This document shows, one piece after another, positions 42,913-53,008 of a stretch of DNA of 64,000 nt (position 1 is its first letter; each line of letters starts with the position of its first letter). Source of the stretch: Mycoplasma tauri. GTDB lineage: Bacteria; Bacillota_I; Bacilli_A; Mycoplasmatales; Metamycoplasmataceae. The position numbers and the translations under genes were made by a program. The stretch spans positions 682,001 to 746,000 of the forward strand of contig NZ_CP070479.1 of the NCBI RefSeq assembly GCF_016925555.1. The letters are read 5' to 3'. Under the pieces are notes generated by a model. It was not told the origin of the DNA and made no database searches. It saw only the letters and a list, made by a program, of their open reading frames with translations.

Positions 42913-44220
42913 TTCAAGTCCGCCAGACTTATTTTTAAAAATAATATTAATGGGACAACCTCTAAAATCAATATTTTGCCTAATTTGTTTTTCAAGAAAT
43001 CTTTGATAACTAAAATGAACAAATTTTCTATTATTTACAAAAAATATAAAAGTTGGCACCTTGTCATCAGTTTTTCTAACAAAATAAATTACTAATCTAC
43101 CGCCATTATAGGATGGTGCAGGTTGTATAAGTTGAGATTCTCTTATTAAATTAGAAAGAATTGATGGCTTAATATCTTTTTCTAAGTTTTCTTTAACCAT
43201 TAAAATAGTGTCTAACAATTTATTTACTCTTGATCCTGTTTTTGCTGAAATAAATTCAACAGGAACCCATGGAACAAAATGAAATCTCTTCTTCATTTTG
43301 TTTTTAAACACTTCCATTGTTTTTTCATCTTTGTTTATTAAATCTCATTTATTAACACAAATTATTATTGGTTTATTGTGTTCAAGAGCATAACCAATGA
43401 TTCTGGCATCAAAATGAGCTAAATCTCTCGTTGAGTCAATAAGTACTATAGATAAGTCAGATTCGTCAAGAGATGACATAGCTCTCTTGAGTGCAAAATG
43501 TTCAACTTGATCCTCAATTTTACTCTTTCTAGTGATTCCTGCTGTGTCAATTATTTCTATTTCATGATTATTAATGTTGATTATACTCTTAACACTATCC
43601 CTTGTAGTGCCCGCAACCTCTGATACAATTGAACGATTTTCTTTAGCTAAATAATTTAGTAATGAACTTTTGCCAGCATTTGGTTGTCCAATTATTGATA
43701 ATTTAAAATTATTAGTATGTATATCATCATCAAGTTTTAAATATTTTAAACATTCATCTAAAATATCACCAACTCCAACACCATGAAGCGCACTAATTCT
43801 AAAAATATGGTCAACACCAAGAGAATACCATGAATAATCAAACTGTGAAATATTATCTAATTTATTAGCAACAACAATAATATGTTTCCCACTTTTTAAA
43901 AGCATATTGTAAATCAATTTATCATCACTTGTTATATCAGATTTTCCATCAATCATAAAAATGATAACGTTAGCTTCATTAATTGCAATTTTAGCTTGTA
44001 TTTGAATTTGTTCCTGAAAACCTCTATTTTCAATTTCAATTCCGCCTGTATCAATCAAATTTATTTCTTTGCCATTTCAAGTAAATGTCTCATAAAGCCT
44101 ATCTCTTGTCACTCCAGGGCGATCATAAGTTATTGAACTATTTTTACCAATAAGCCTATTAAATAAGGTGCTTTTTCCAACATTAGGTTTACCAATAATT
44201 GCAATTACATTTTTCTTCAT
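42910..44220 (-). CDS. der: Ribosome-associated double GTPase Der (EngA)
   Basis: A 436-residue GTPase with two tandem G domains for 50S subunit assembly. First domain: [19 protein letters not shown]. Second domain: [22 protein letters not shown] at the end of the middle ORF piece. The C-terminal KH-like domain ends ...[12 protein letters not shown]-Trp codons split the gene into three pieces in the standard code. It begins immediately at the cmk stop. Confidence 0.96.
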
Positions 44221-44889
44221 TTATTTGCTTCTTTCTTTTGCTAAGTTAACAATCATGTCAACAACTTCTTCAAGAGCCATATTAGTTGTGTCAATAACAA
44301 TAGCATCCTCAACAATATGTAAAGGATCTGTTTTTCTATTTATATCTTGGTAATCACGAGCCTTAACTTCTGCTAAAACTACATCATAGTTGGTTTCAAA
44401 ACCCCTATCCATGTTTTCTCACATTCTTCTTCTAGCTCTGACTTCTGGCGTTCCAGTTAAGAATATTTTAAGTTCAGCATGCGGCATGATTTTAAAAGTA
44501 GTATCTCTGCCATCCATTATGTAACCCTTACATTTTTTTGTTATGGCTTGAATAAACTGTACTACATACTCTCTAATAGATGGGTATTGTGCAACTTTTG
44601 ATGCACCTTTTGAAATTACATCGCTTCTTATTTCCGCCAAAACATTTGTCCCATAAAGATAAATATTTTCTTCATCATCAATTTCAATTTCAATTTCTTC
44701 TAATGATTCTTCAATCTTCTTTTCATCATCAAAAGGAATATTATTATTCAAAGCATTAAGCGCAACAGTTCTATAAACACTACCGCTATTTATAAATACA
44801 TATCCTAATTTTTCTGCGACTGCTTTTGCAACAGTTGACTTCCCAGCGCCACTTGGCCCATCAATAGCTATATTAATCTTCTTGCTCAT
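44221..44889 (-). CDS. cmk: Cytidylate kinase
   Basis: A 222-residue kinase converting CMP/dCMP to the diphosphate. P-loop IDGPSGAGKSTVAKAVA (residues 8-24), FINSGSVYRTVALNAL, GYIMDGRDTTFKIMP, GTPEVRARRRMWENMDRGFE. GAGGTATTAGC precedes the ATG. cmk and der are adjacent (stop then start), the usual mollicute/Gram-positive arrangement. Confidence 0.95.
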
Positions 44890-45005
44890 GCTAATACCTC
44901 AAAATAATAATAAATATATTAATTAATATTATATTTTATTAGTTTTGTATAAATAAAAAATTAATAAAAATATAAAATTGATAAAAATCGATTTTATTAC
45001 ATTTA

Positions 45006-45506
45006 TTACTTCTTATTCTTATGTTTTACTCTAAGTATATTAAAATCCACCGTTTGAGCTTCAACTTCTATAGTATTGGTATACAAAATTGATGGATTAT
45101 TAATTTGAAAACTAGAATCATCTAGATTATCGTTGTCTAATGTTTCTAAATTTAAAAGGGAGTCAAGCTCATTTGAACTAAATGACAAAATTTTTGCTTG
45201 GCATTCTGGTTCTAATGTTAGTTCTCTTTTATATTGTAAACTTCTCATTATTGCAATATGTTTTTCAATTTCACTTTTATCAATAGCGTGAATTTTTTTG
45301 TCAAATTCTATCTTTTTATTTTTTAACGATTTAAAAATTTGATCATCAAAACTTTCAAATAAATTAACATCTGGACAAATCTGATTGAAAAGTTTATAGT
45401 GATTATTAAACTCTGGATATTTATTTGTTAAGCTTTTAAACAAACTTTCCTCAGAATAACTCTCAACAATTGAATTTAATAAATCTTCGTTTTTACTTGA
45501 ATTCAT
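45006..45506 (-). CDS. Hypothetical soluble protein
   Basis: A 166-residue acidic-to-neutral protein, MNSSKNEDLLNSIVESYSEESLFKSL..., predicted mostly helical in the first 115 residues and ending in beta-like LYTNTIEVEAQTVDFNILRVKHKNKK. No signal peptide, no membrane span and no motif that I recognise. A TATAAT box lies 6 nt before its ATG, so it is likely expressed from a leaderless transcript. It separates the cmk-der operon from the restriction island. Confidence 0.6.
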   Translation of the reverse strand: MNSSKNEDLLNSIVESYSEESLFKSLTNKYPEFNNHYKLFNQICPDVNLFESFDDQIFKSLKNKKIEFDKKIHAIDKSEIEKHIAIMRSLQYKRELTLEPECQAKILSFSSNELDSLLNLETLDNDNLDDSSFQINNPSILYTNTIEVEAQTVDFNILRVKHKNKK

Positions 45507-45512
45507 AATAAT

Positions 45513-45518
45513 ATTATA
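45513..45518 (-). promoter_or_regulatory. -10 box of the 45006-45506 gene, leaderless layout
   Basis: TATAAT 6 nt from the ATG. Confidence 0.55.
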
Positions 45519-45613
45519 TTATTATATTTTCAAATATTATTTTTGATTTTTAAATGTATAAAATAAGCAAATAAATAAAATTCTAAAATATTTTAAAAAA
45601 ATACAAACATAAT

Positions 45614-45672
45614 TATAGTGAACCCAAAAAGTTGGACCAAATAAATTAGACGAACTTTTGGGGTTCACTATA
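45614..45672. repeat. IS-end palindrome (MITE-like), left border of the RM island
   Basis: A 59-bp near-perfect palindrome. Its arms, TATAGTGAACCCAAAAAGTT and its complement, match the IS3 terminal repeat at 1001-1020. The centre holds GACCAAATAAATT. A second copy in inverse orientation lies at 49718-49772. It may also act as a terminator. Confidence 0.75.
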
Positions 45673-45772
45673 TAATTCAGGTATCTTTTTGTTTTGTGTA
45701 GAATATAATTAATTGAATAATTAAATTATTTATATTACTTAGTAAGAGTAATAATCTTAGGCAGAGGAAAAT

Positions 45773-47815
45773 ATGGCAAAAATACAATCAATAGAACCCA
45801 TAATAGCACAAAGGACAAATGAAGAGTTAAAAAGTTATGGTTTAGATTTCAAATTAGAACAGGAAAGTTTAAATAACCAAATTGATAAAGCATTGGATGA
45901 GTATAAATCCAAAAATGGCGGAAGGGGGGGGAACCGTCCAGATGCTAAATTGCTTTTAATGGGCAAAAATCTAAAACATTATCCTATACTTATTGAATAT
46001 AAGGGACATAAAGATACATTAGTTAAATTAGATGACAACAACAGAGTTGAAAACAAAAAAAGCAAAAATCAACCTAATTATCAAAATATAAATAAATATG
46101 CAGTAAATGGCGCTGTTCATTATGCGAATGCAATTTTACATCATACAAATTATGATGGGGCAATTGCTATAGGAATTACTGGGTATAAAAAAATAGATGG
46201 AGAAATTGAGCGTTTGATTGGTGTATATTATGTATCAAAAGACAATTTTGGTGTTGGTCAAGAAGTTGGGAAATATAGTGATTTATCTTTTTTACAAAAG
46301 GATAAATTTGATGAATTTATAGAGAAAATAAATAAATTATCTTTAACGGAAAAAGAATTACAAGACCTAAGAGAGAAAAAAGAAAAAGAAATTGATACAA
46401 GTTTAACTAAACTTAATAATGATATTTATCAAAACGAAAATGGGCTAAGTGAAAATGACAGAGTATATTTAGTGGCTGCATCGATTATGGCATCACTAGG
46501 CATTCCAGATAAAGTACAACCACTAGAAAAATCGGATTTAACATCTTCATCTGAACCTGGCAATACTGATGGTGATATTATTATTAGAAAAATTAAATCA
46601 TTTTTAAAACAAAAAAATCTGCCAGATCAAAAGCAAAAATTAATTATACGAACACTTGAAAACACTTTACTATCTGACAATATCAATAATGTTGTAAATG
46701 GCGAAAGTCAACTAAAAAGGATATATTCAAAAATTGTTGATGATTTAGGTGTATATTACAAAATAGGTTTAACAACAGACTTTACTGGAAAATTATTTAA
46801 TGAAATGTATTCTTGGCTTGGATTTACTCAGGATAAATTAAATGATGTTGTTTTAACTCCATCATATGTGGCAAATTTATTAGCAAAACTAGCGAGAGTG
46901 GATAAAGATAGTTATGTTTGAGATTTTGCAACAGGAAGTGCTGGATTATTAGTTGCTGCAATGAACGAAATGATTATTGATGCAAAATCAAAAATCACAT
47001 CTCCTAAGGATTTAGAACAAAAAATACTAAAAATCAAAGCAGAACAATTACTAGGGCTAGAATTATTACAAAATATTTATATGCTCGCTATCTTAAATAT
47101 GATTTTAATGGGGGATGGTAGTTCAAACATATTAAATAAAGACTCTTTAAAAGATTTTGATGGCAAATATGGTTTTGGTAAAACAAATGAAATTTTCCCA
47201 GCAACTGCATTTATTCTTAACCCTCCATATTCTGCATATGGCAATGGTATGATTTTTGTTAAAAAAGCATTATCAATGATGAACAAAGGATATGCTTCAA
47301 TTATTATTCAAAATTCAGCAGGTAGTGGTAAAGCAAAGGCAATTAATCAAGAAATATTAAAAAACAATACATTACTTGCAAGCATAAAAATGCCTAAAGA
47401 TTTATTTATTGGCAAATCAAATGTGCAAACAAACATATATGTATTTAAAGTTGGGGAACCTCATTTAAAGGACTATATTGTCAAATTTATCGATTTTACA
47501 AATGATGGATATTCGCGAAGAAATAGAAAAAAATCTAGTACAAATCTAAAAGATAAGGATAGGGCAAAAGAAAGATATCAAGAACTTGTTGATTTAGTGC
47601 GCTTTGGAAAACATAAATTAAACATCTTTACTGAACAAGAGTATTATGAAGGCCATATTGACCCTGAAAATGGTGCCGATTGAAATCAGACAACACCAAC
47701 AAACAATAAGGCAACTCTTGCGGATTTTAAAAAAACAGTGGCAGACTATTTAGCATATGAAGTATCCGCCATACTAAAAAATCAAAATAAGGATGATGAT
47801 AAGATAAAAAAATAG
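45773..47815 (+). CDS. Restriction-modification enzyme: PD-(D/E)xK nuclease plus N6-adenine methyltransferase
   Basis: A 680-residue protein. N-terminal nuclease domain: RPDAKLLL and ILIEYKG supply D57, E75 and K77 of a PD-(D/E)xK site. A helical region (about 130-300) leads to the methyltransferase: [12 protein letters not shown] (motif I, about 385-396) and [10 protein letters not shown] (motif IV NPPY at 483-486). Nuclease and methylase in one chain followed by a specificity unit is the layout of type IIB/IIG systems such as BcgI. No separate hsdR is present. The gene ends ATA-AAA-AAA-TAG with the specificity part in the -1 frame behind it. AGAGGAAAA precedes the ATG. Lower similarity to neighbours in codon use and flanking IS palindromes suggest horizontal origin. 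Confidence 0.88.
47806..47812 (+). promoter_or_regulatory. A AAA AAA slippery heptamer (candidate -1 frameshift site)
   Basis: In the zero frame the codons are ATA AAA AAA TAG. A slip back by one base continues as ATA GAT GCC TCA, the exact frame of the specificity part. The stop directly behind is the zero-frame stop. Could also be a slippage-prone A7 tract in replication or transcription. Confidence 0.65.
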
Positions 47816-48945
47816 ATGCCTCACTGGATGAAAAACTTCAAAATGTTCAGTGAGGCGAGTATAAAATCGGAGATTTGTTTGATGTAGAAAAATTGTGGGT
47901 TTATGGCAAAAATAAGAACTGAAAAAATAGATTTAAAAATCCAAAAAATAATACTTTACCTGTAATAAGTGGAATTACAGTCAATAATGGCGTTAATTAC
48001 TATACAAATGATTTATATGATGAAGGAGATGTATTTGCAGACAGTTTAACAATTTCCACAAGAGGAGAATATAGCGGAACTGTAACATATCATAAAGGGA
48101 AATTCCTTTTAGCAAATAATATTCTAGTAATGCAAATGCCAAATTTTACATTAATGCAAAAAATATTCATAGGCTCTTTAATTAATAAATTACCTTATGG
48201 GGGGTACAATGAATACCCTAGAAAAGAAACATTAAAGAACAATACAATCCAACTCCCAACAAAAGATGGCAAAATAGATTTTGAATTTATGGAGAGCTTT
48301 ATAAGCGAACTCAAAGAGGAGCATATAAGCGAACTCGCTGCTTATCTAAAAGTAACAGGACTAGATAATTATGAATTAACCAGTGACGAGAAAAAAAGCA
48401 TTGATAATTTTAATAATATTAAATGAGGTGAGTATAGAATTGGGGATTTGTTTGAAATTTCATCTACACGAAGTTTTAATACAAATAAATTGGTGTGCGG
48501 AGACGAATATGATTATGTTACTAGAACATCATTTAATCAAGGCGTTTTAAGAAAAACAGGATATGTAAATCAAGATAATATTAATGAAAAAGGTACTTGA
48601 AGTTTAGGATTGTTACAGATGGATTTTTTTTATAGAAAAAATCCGTGGTATGCTGGACAATTTGTAAGAAAAATAGTTCCTAAAATATCATTAGATTATA
48701 ATTCAATACCATATTTTACTGCCATATTAAACAAACAAAAACATAAATTAATGAGTGTTTTGGTTAGAGATGTAGATAGCACCTTTTTAAATGGTAATAT
48801 CCAACTCCCTACAAAAGACGGGAAAATTGACTTTGAATATATTGAATTATTTATAACCGCTGTTCAAAAACTAGTTATAAAAGATGTAGTTATTTATGCA
48901 AATAATAAAATTAATATAACTAAAAATGTATGCAATAGTAAATAA
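47812..48945 (+). CDS. Specificity subunit/domain (two target-recognition halves), -1 frame
   Basis: A 377-codon open frame with two homologous halves. Each half starts with W-GEY-(K/R)-IGDLF (at 47851 and 48424) and closes with IQLPTKDGKIDFE (near 48247 and 48799), the design of type I/IIB S proteins with two target-recognition domains split by helical spacers. No ATG lies before the first half; the first in-frame ATG (48130) falls inside it. Hence expression as a -1 fusion with the upstream enzyme is likely, giving a ~1057-residue chain; an ATA or TTG start is the alternative. Several UGA-Trp codons. Sequence specificity cannot be told. Confidence 0.8.
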
Positions 48946-49163
48946 GGCACGACATAAACAAGGACAAAAAAGTTAACACTGAGGATTGCTATTGGCCAAT
49001 AAAAAAATGGCTAGTTGATATGTCCGAAAAAGATTTTGTGTCAAAAAATGTTTCAATAATAAATAAAGAATTAGAAAATAGAAATCTTTTATTCCAGAAT
49101 CAGCAAGAACTTGAAGAAGAACTCGAGCAACAAGTCCAAAAACCAAGAACAATGCGTGTGTAA
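48942..49163 (+). pseudogene. Orphan 3' end of a lost gene in the RM island
   Basis: 73 sense codons open after stops: RHDINKDKKVNTEDCYWPIKKWLVDMSEKDFVSKN... ending in a Glu/Gln coiled coil ...ELEEELEQQVQKPRTMRV. Only an internal ATG (49020) could start it, giving 47 residues. It looks like the C-terminus of a larger coding gene whose front was deleted, possibly a former restriction or S subunit. No family recognised. Confidence 0.45.
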
Positions 49164-49717
49164 TCTATATTAAGGCATAGTTGTACTATGTTTTTTTATA
49201 ATTTTTATACTATGGATTTTAATATTAATATATTTAACAATATCTATATTTGAGTAATTTTTATGCCAAAAAATCACAAGAATTAAACGATATTGAGCGA
49301 GAATTTAAAACCAAAAATCGTTTTATAGAGCGCCCAGAATGAAAAGTTTCTAAAAGAAAATCCAAGTGTCGAATAACGTATTATCACGATAATATTATTA
49401 AGCGTTTAAAATGTCCAAATATGATTTTGATTTAATAAAATTTTGTATTATCAGTGATTTAAATAATCAAAAACTAACTAATGAATTAGTTAGTTTAAAA
49501 CCCTCTAAATAGTTGCTATATGAGATGAAAAAAACGCTTTAAAATAGCACAACAAATTATTGAAAAAAATAACAAAAAATATAATGAAAATACATCAATA
49601 TTTAAGCAAAAAAATTCATATTGAAGTTGATGATTTTTACACCAGATTTCAAGGATTAAAATATAAACCAAAAATGCGAATTAGAGAGGTAATATTACAT
49701 AAAAATTTATAGAAAAA
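49164..49717. other. Decayed coding remnants, no intact gene
   Basis: A stretch with coding-like but broken frames on plus. One piece (about 49255-49435) reads FYAKKSQELNDIEREFKTKNRFIERPEWKVSKRKS... before a stop. Another (near 49530) reads RFKIAQQIIEKNNKKYNENTSIFKQKNSYWSWW. No start codon, ribosome site or known motif. It probably represents further remains of the imported segment. Confidence 0.4.
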
Positions 49718-49772
49718 TAATAACCCCAAAAGTTTGCCAATTTATTTGGTCTGACTTTTGGGGTTCATTATA
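49718..49772. repeat. IS-end palindrome (MITE-like), right border of the RM island
   Basis: A 55-bp palindrome whose reverse complement matches 45614-45672 over its length, including the GACCAAATAAATT centre, with about six substitutions and small end differences. The two copies are inverted relative to each other and enclose 4.0 kb. Confidence 0.75.
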
Positions 49773-49792
49773 AATTAAAGCTTGCATTTATT

Positions 49793-50911
49793 TTATTTTT
49801 TATTTTTGAATTCATTAATGAAATTCTTGTTTATTTCATCATTGAAAGATTCTAATTTTTCGGCAAGTAATTTAAACTCATTACTTTTATATGAAGGAAT
49901 TTTAACATCTAATGTAATTATTAAATCTCCTGTAATGCCGTCTTTATTCTTTATTCCAGCAGATTTAACTCTAATTTTTGTACCAGAATTATAGCTAGAT
50001 TTCATTTGAATAGTTTGTGTCCCTGTTGGTGTTGGCACCAATATTTCATTTTCTTTAACTATATCCAAAAATGAAACGGGAAATTGACTAATAAGCAAAT
50101 CTAGTCCATTACGTACATAATACTTATGTGGATGGACATTTATTATTATATACATGTCACCTGATTCTCCACCATTTTGACCTTTTTGTCCATAACCAGC
50201 TAATTTTATTTTATCGCCATTGTCAAGCCCTGGAGAAAATCTAATTGTTACAGACTTTTCTTTTTTAAGATATCCTGAACCTGAACACTCAACACAAGAT
50301 TTAGAAATTATTTTTCCAGACCCATGACAGTTAGAACAAGATGATACATATTCTGCAAGACCAAATGGGGTTTGCTTACGAATTTTAGCTTTCCCTGCAC
50401 CCTTACATGTATTACATGTTTTTATATCAGATGATAATGCTCCAACACCATTACATTTGCTACAAGGTTCAAATTTTTCTAGCTTTTCTTTTGTTTCTGT
50501 TCCCAACATAGCTTCTTCAAAAGTCAAAAATACATTAGTAAAAACATCACTTCCTCGTTTTTTACCCTTAAAATTAGCTCTATCTGAACCCCTAAACCCT
50601 GATGAAAAATTAGAAAATATGTCACCAAAAATATCTTGGAAATTCATTCCAAAACCACCAACATCAAAACCTGAATCCATGTTAAAACCACGTGGAGTTT
50701 CTGTTCCATATTTATCATAATTAGCTCTTTTTGTAGGATCTGATAAAACTTCATATGCTTGATTTAACTCTTGCATTTTTTCATCACTGTTTCCATTTTG
50801 TAGTCTATCTGGATGATATTTCATAGCTAATTTACGATATGCAGCTTTAATTTCTTTATCGGTGGCATTTTTTGAAACACCTAATACTTTGTAATAATCC
50901 TTATTTGCCAT
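49793..50911 (-). CDS. dnaJ: Chaperone protein DnaJ
   Basis: A 372-residue co-chaperone that stimulates DnaK. J domain with YHPDRLQ (HPD, about residues 34-36), Gly/Phe region ([19 protein letters not shown]), four CxxCxGxG-type zinc repeats ([32 protein letters not shown]), and substrate-binding C-terminus. A TAAAAT -10-like box lies 9 nt before the ATG with no ribosome site. Stop 20 bp from the RM-island border. Confidence 0.97.
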   Translation of the reverse strand: MANKDYYKVLGVSKNATDKEIKAAYRKLAMKYHPDRLQNGNSDEKMQELNQAYEVLSDPTKRANYDKYGTETPRGFNMDSGFDVGGFGMNFQDIFGDIFSNFSSGFRGSDRANFKGKKRGSDVFTNVFLTFEEAMLGTETKEKLEKFEPCSKCNGVGALSSDIKTCNTCKGAGKAKIRKQTPFGLAEYVSSCSNCHGSGKIISKSCVECSGSGYLKKEKSVTIRFSPGLDNGDKIKLAGYGQKGQNGGESGDMYIIINVHPHKYYVRNGLDLLISQFPVSFLDIVKENEILVPTPTGTQTIQMKSSYNSGTKIRVKSAGIKNKDGITGDLIITLDVKIPSYKSNEFKLLAEKLESFNDEINKNFINEFKNKK

Positions 50912-51150
50912 AATGTTATTATTTTAGCATATTTATATACCTATAAATTTAACAAAACTCACTGTGCTTTTTTTAAAAAAAATAAAAAATAAATAAAGAT
51001 AAAATTTAAATACTAATTTTTAGTTTCTCATTTGGCGAAAAAACCTATAAAATAGATTCACAACAAAAATAATATGGATTTAATAAAAAATAATTTAACT
51101 TTTAAACAAAAAGTAACATAAAAATTATTTTTATATATAATATTTTAAAT

Positions 51151-51226
51151 GCCATCATAGCTCAGTAGGTAGAGCACATCCATGGTAAGGATGGGGTCGC
51201 AGGTTCAATTCCTGTTGTTGGCACCA
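51151..51226 (+). tRNA. tRNA-Thr(GGU)
   Basis: A 76-nt tRNA: acceptor GCCATCA / TGTTGGC with one T-T mismatch, anticodon stem CATCC / GGATG, loop ATGGTAA (anticodon GGT), T-arm CAGGTTCAATTCCTG, encoded CCA. Position 32 is A, an unusual base there. Confidence 0.92.
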
Positions 51227-51244
51227 TATCATTCTTGGCCTCTA

Positions 51245-51270
51245 AACAACTTTTGTTGTTTTTTATTTTT
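51245..51270 (+). terminator. Terminator after tRNA-Thr(GGU)
   Basis: AACAAC / GTTGTT stem (51245-51250 with 51255-51260) followed by T-rich sequence. Confidence 0.7.
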
Positions 51271-51278
51271 AAAAAGTG

Positions 51279-51284
51279 TATAAA
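51279..51284 (+). promoter_or_regulatory. -10-like box of rbfA, leaderless layout
   Basis: TATAAA 8 nt before the rbfA ATG; no ribosome site between. Confidence 0.45.
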
Positions 51285-51292
51285 ATAAAATT

Positions 51293-51628
51293 ATGAAAAA
51301 AAGCATAAATTTGTTAAAAAAAGAGTCACAAATAAAACAACTTGTAGCTTCTATTATTTCAGAAAACTTAACAAATAGTAACATTTATAATGCAACTGTT
51401 GTTGATTGTCTTTTATCTAATGATTTAAGCCATGCTAAATTCTTCGTGGCGTTTGATCATAAAGAAAACGATGGTATTGAAGCCATTAGAAATGCATCTG
51501 GTTTTATTAGAAAAATACTATCTAAAACATTAAAATGAAGAAAAGTACCTGAGTTGCATTTTTATATTGATGAAGTAGAGAAAAAAGCATTTGAAATTGA
51601 TCAAATTTTAAATTCATTTTCAAAATAA
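51293..51628 (+). CDS. rbfA: Ribosome-binding factor A
   Basis: A 111-residue 30S maturation factor of KH fold: LKKESQIKQLVASIISENL, VVDCLLSNDLSHAKFFVAFDHKEN, and NASGFIRKILSKTLKWRKVPELHFYIDEVEKKAFEIDQIL (family ...G.lR..l...l..r.vPel.F..D). One UGA-Trp. Located between two tRNA-Thr genes of opposite strand. Confidence 0.92.
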
Positions 51629-51652
51629 AAAAACAGACAAGTTGTTTTTTTA
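51627..51652 (+). terminator. rbfA terminator
   Basis: AAAAACA / TGTTTTT stem (51629-51635 with 51643-51649) directly at the stop. Confidence 0.55.
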
Positions 51653-51657
51653 TTTAT

Positions 51658-51731
51658 TGGTGCCGGTTACGAGAATTGAACTCGTGGCTACTGATTACGA
51701 GTCAGTTGCTTTACCACTAAGCGAAACCGGC
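51658..51731 (-). tRNA. tRNA-Thr(CGU)
   Basis: A 74-nt tRNA with acceptor GCCGGTT / AACCGGC, anticodon stem ACTGA / TCAGT, loop CTCGTAA (anticodon CGT), T-arm CGAGTTCAATTCTCG, encoded CCA. Second threonine tRNA in 600 bp. Confidence 0.94.
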
Positions 51732-51760
51732 ATAAAAAGCCTAATTTGGCTGTTTTATAG

Positions 51761-52999
51761 CTATATAAATGTTTTAATTAATACAATTTGCTTCTTGCCT
51801 TTTTTAAAAAAAGCAAATTTTTTATCATAATTTTTAGGTTGGTAAATAGTTTCCAAATTAACATCTATATCATCAATTTTAAGTGCTTTATTATTGATAA
51901 ATTCTTTTGCTTCTCTATTAGACTGAAATAATTTTTGATTAATTAATGACTGAATCAAAAGATCATTTTCTTTAACTACATAAGTAGGTAAATAATTTTG
52001 AATAATGTTTAAATCTTCAAAAGTAAGTTTTTTAACATCAAAATTCTTATCAAATAATAGTGAAGTTATATTTTGAGCTTGAACTAACTCTTTTTCTCCA
52101 AAAATATCCTTAACAATTTCTGAAGCTAAAATTTTTTGAGCTTTTTGTTTGCTTGGATCTTCAAAATGTTCTCTAAGTATTTTATCAATTTCAGATGTAT
52201 CTAAAAAGGTCAATCAGTTTATTAATTCTCCAACTTTGCTATCAGGCTGAGTCAGCAAATATTGATACATTTTATAGGGAGAACACATATTTTTATCCAA
52301 TCATAGAGAACCACCACCAAAAGATTTGCCTATTTTTTTACCACTTTCATCAACTAGTAAATTTGTTGTCAAGCCTACTGCTTTATGATTATCCCCAAAA
52401 ACTCTACTAATCATATCAAGCCCAGAAGTAATATTGCCTCATTGGTCACTTCCACCAACTTGAATATTAATATCATTATTTTTATAAACATGCAAAAAGT
52501 CATTGCCTTGTAAAACTTGATATGAAAATTCAGTAAATGAAAGACCTCTTTCTATCCTTTTTTGAACTGAATCTTTTGCCATCATATATGCGACATTTAT
52601 TAATTTACCAGTATCTCTTAAAAAATCAATAACATTAATATTTTTATAAAAATAGTAGTTATCAATAACCTCTAACCCAAATGATTCCAATTGCGCTTTT
52701 ATTTTTAACTTGTTTTTTTCAACTTCTTTATCTTTTAAGAGAACTCTTTCTGAATCTCTAAAAGATGGATCTCCAATCATACCGGTTGCCCCACCAATAA
52801 GAGCATATACTTTATAACCAAATTTTGCAAACCTTTTTAAAATTGATATCAAAATATAATTTCCAAGATGCAAACTTTCTGCTGTTGGATCAAAGCCAAC
52901 ATATACGCCAGTTTTATTAGGATCTAGACTTAAAAATTTATCTCTATTACTGATATTTTTTAAAATTTTTCTATTTTCCAAATCTTTTAATATATCCAT
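51761..52999 (-). CDS. tyrS: Tyrosyl-tRNA synthetase
   Basis: A 412-residue class I synthetase. HIGH-like region SLHLGNYI (about residues 41-48), GGATGMIGDPSFRDSER, AYMMAKDSVQKRIERGLSFTEFSYQVLQGNDFLHVY, QVGGSDQWGN, the KMSKS loop as KIGKSFGGGSLWL, and a C-terminal S4 domain (QSNREAKEFINNKALKIDDI). GAGGTATTT precedes the ATG. It follows the tRNA-binding-domain gene by 9 bp. Confidence 0.95.
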
Positions 53000-53008
53000 A
53001 AATACCTC

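Noticed and set aside
45614-45672. Palindrome read only as a transcription terminator
   Set aside because: A hairpin is possible, but both arms match an IS terminal repeat and an inverted copy lies at the other side of the RM island. A terminator role is not excluded.
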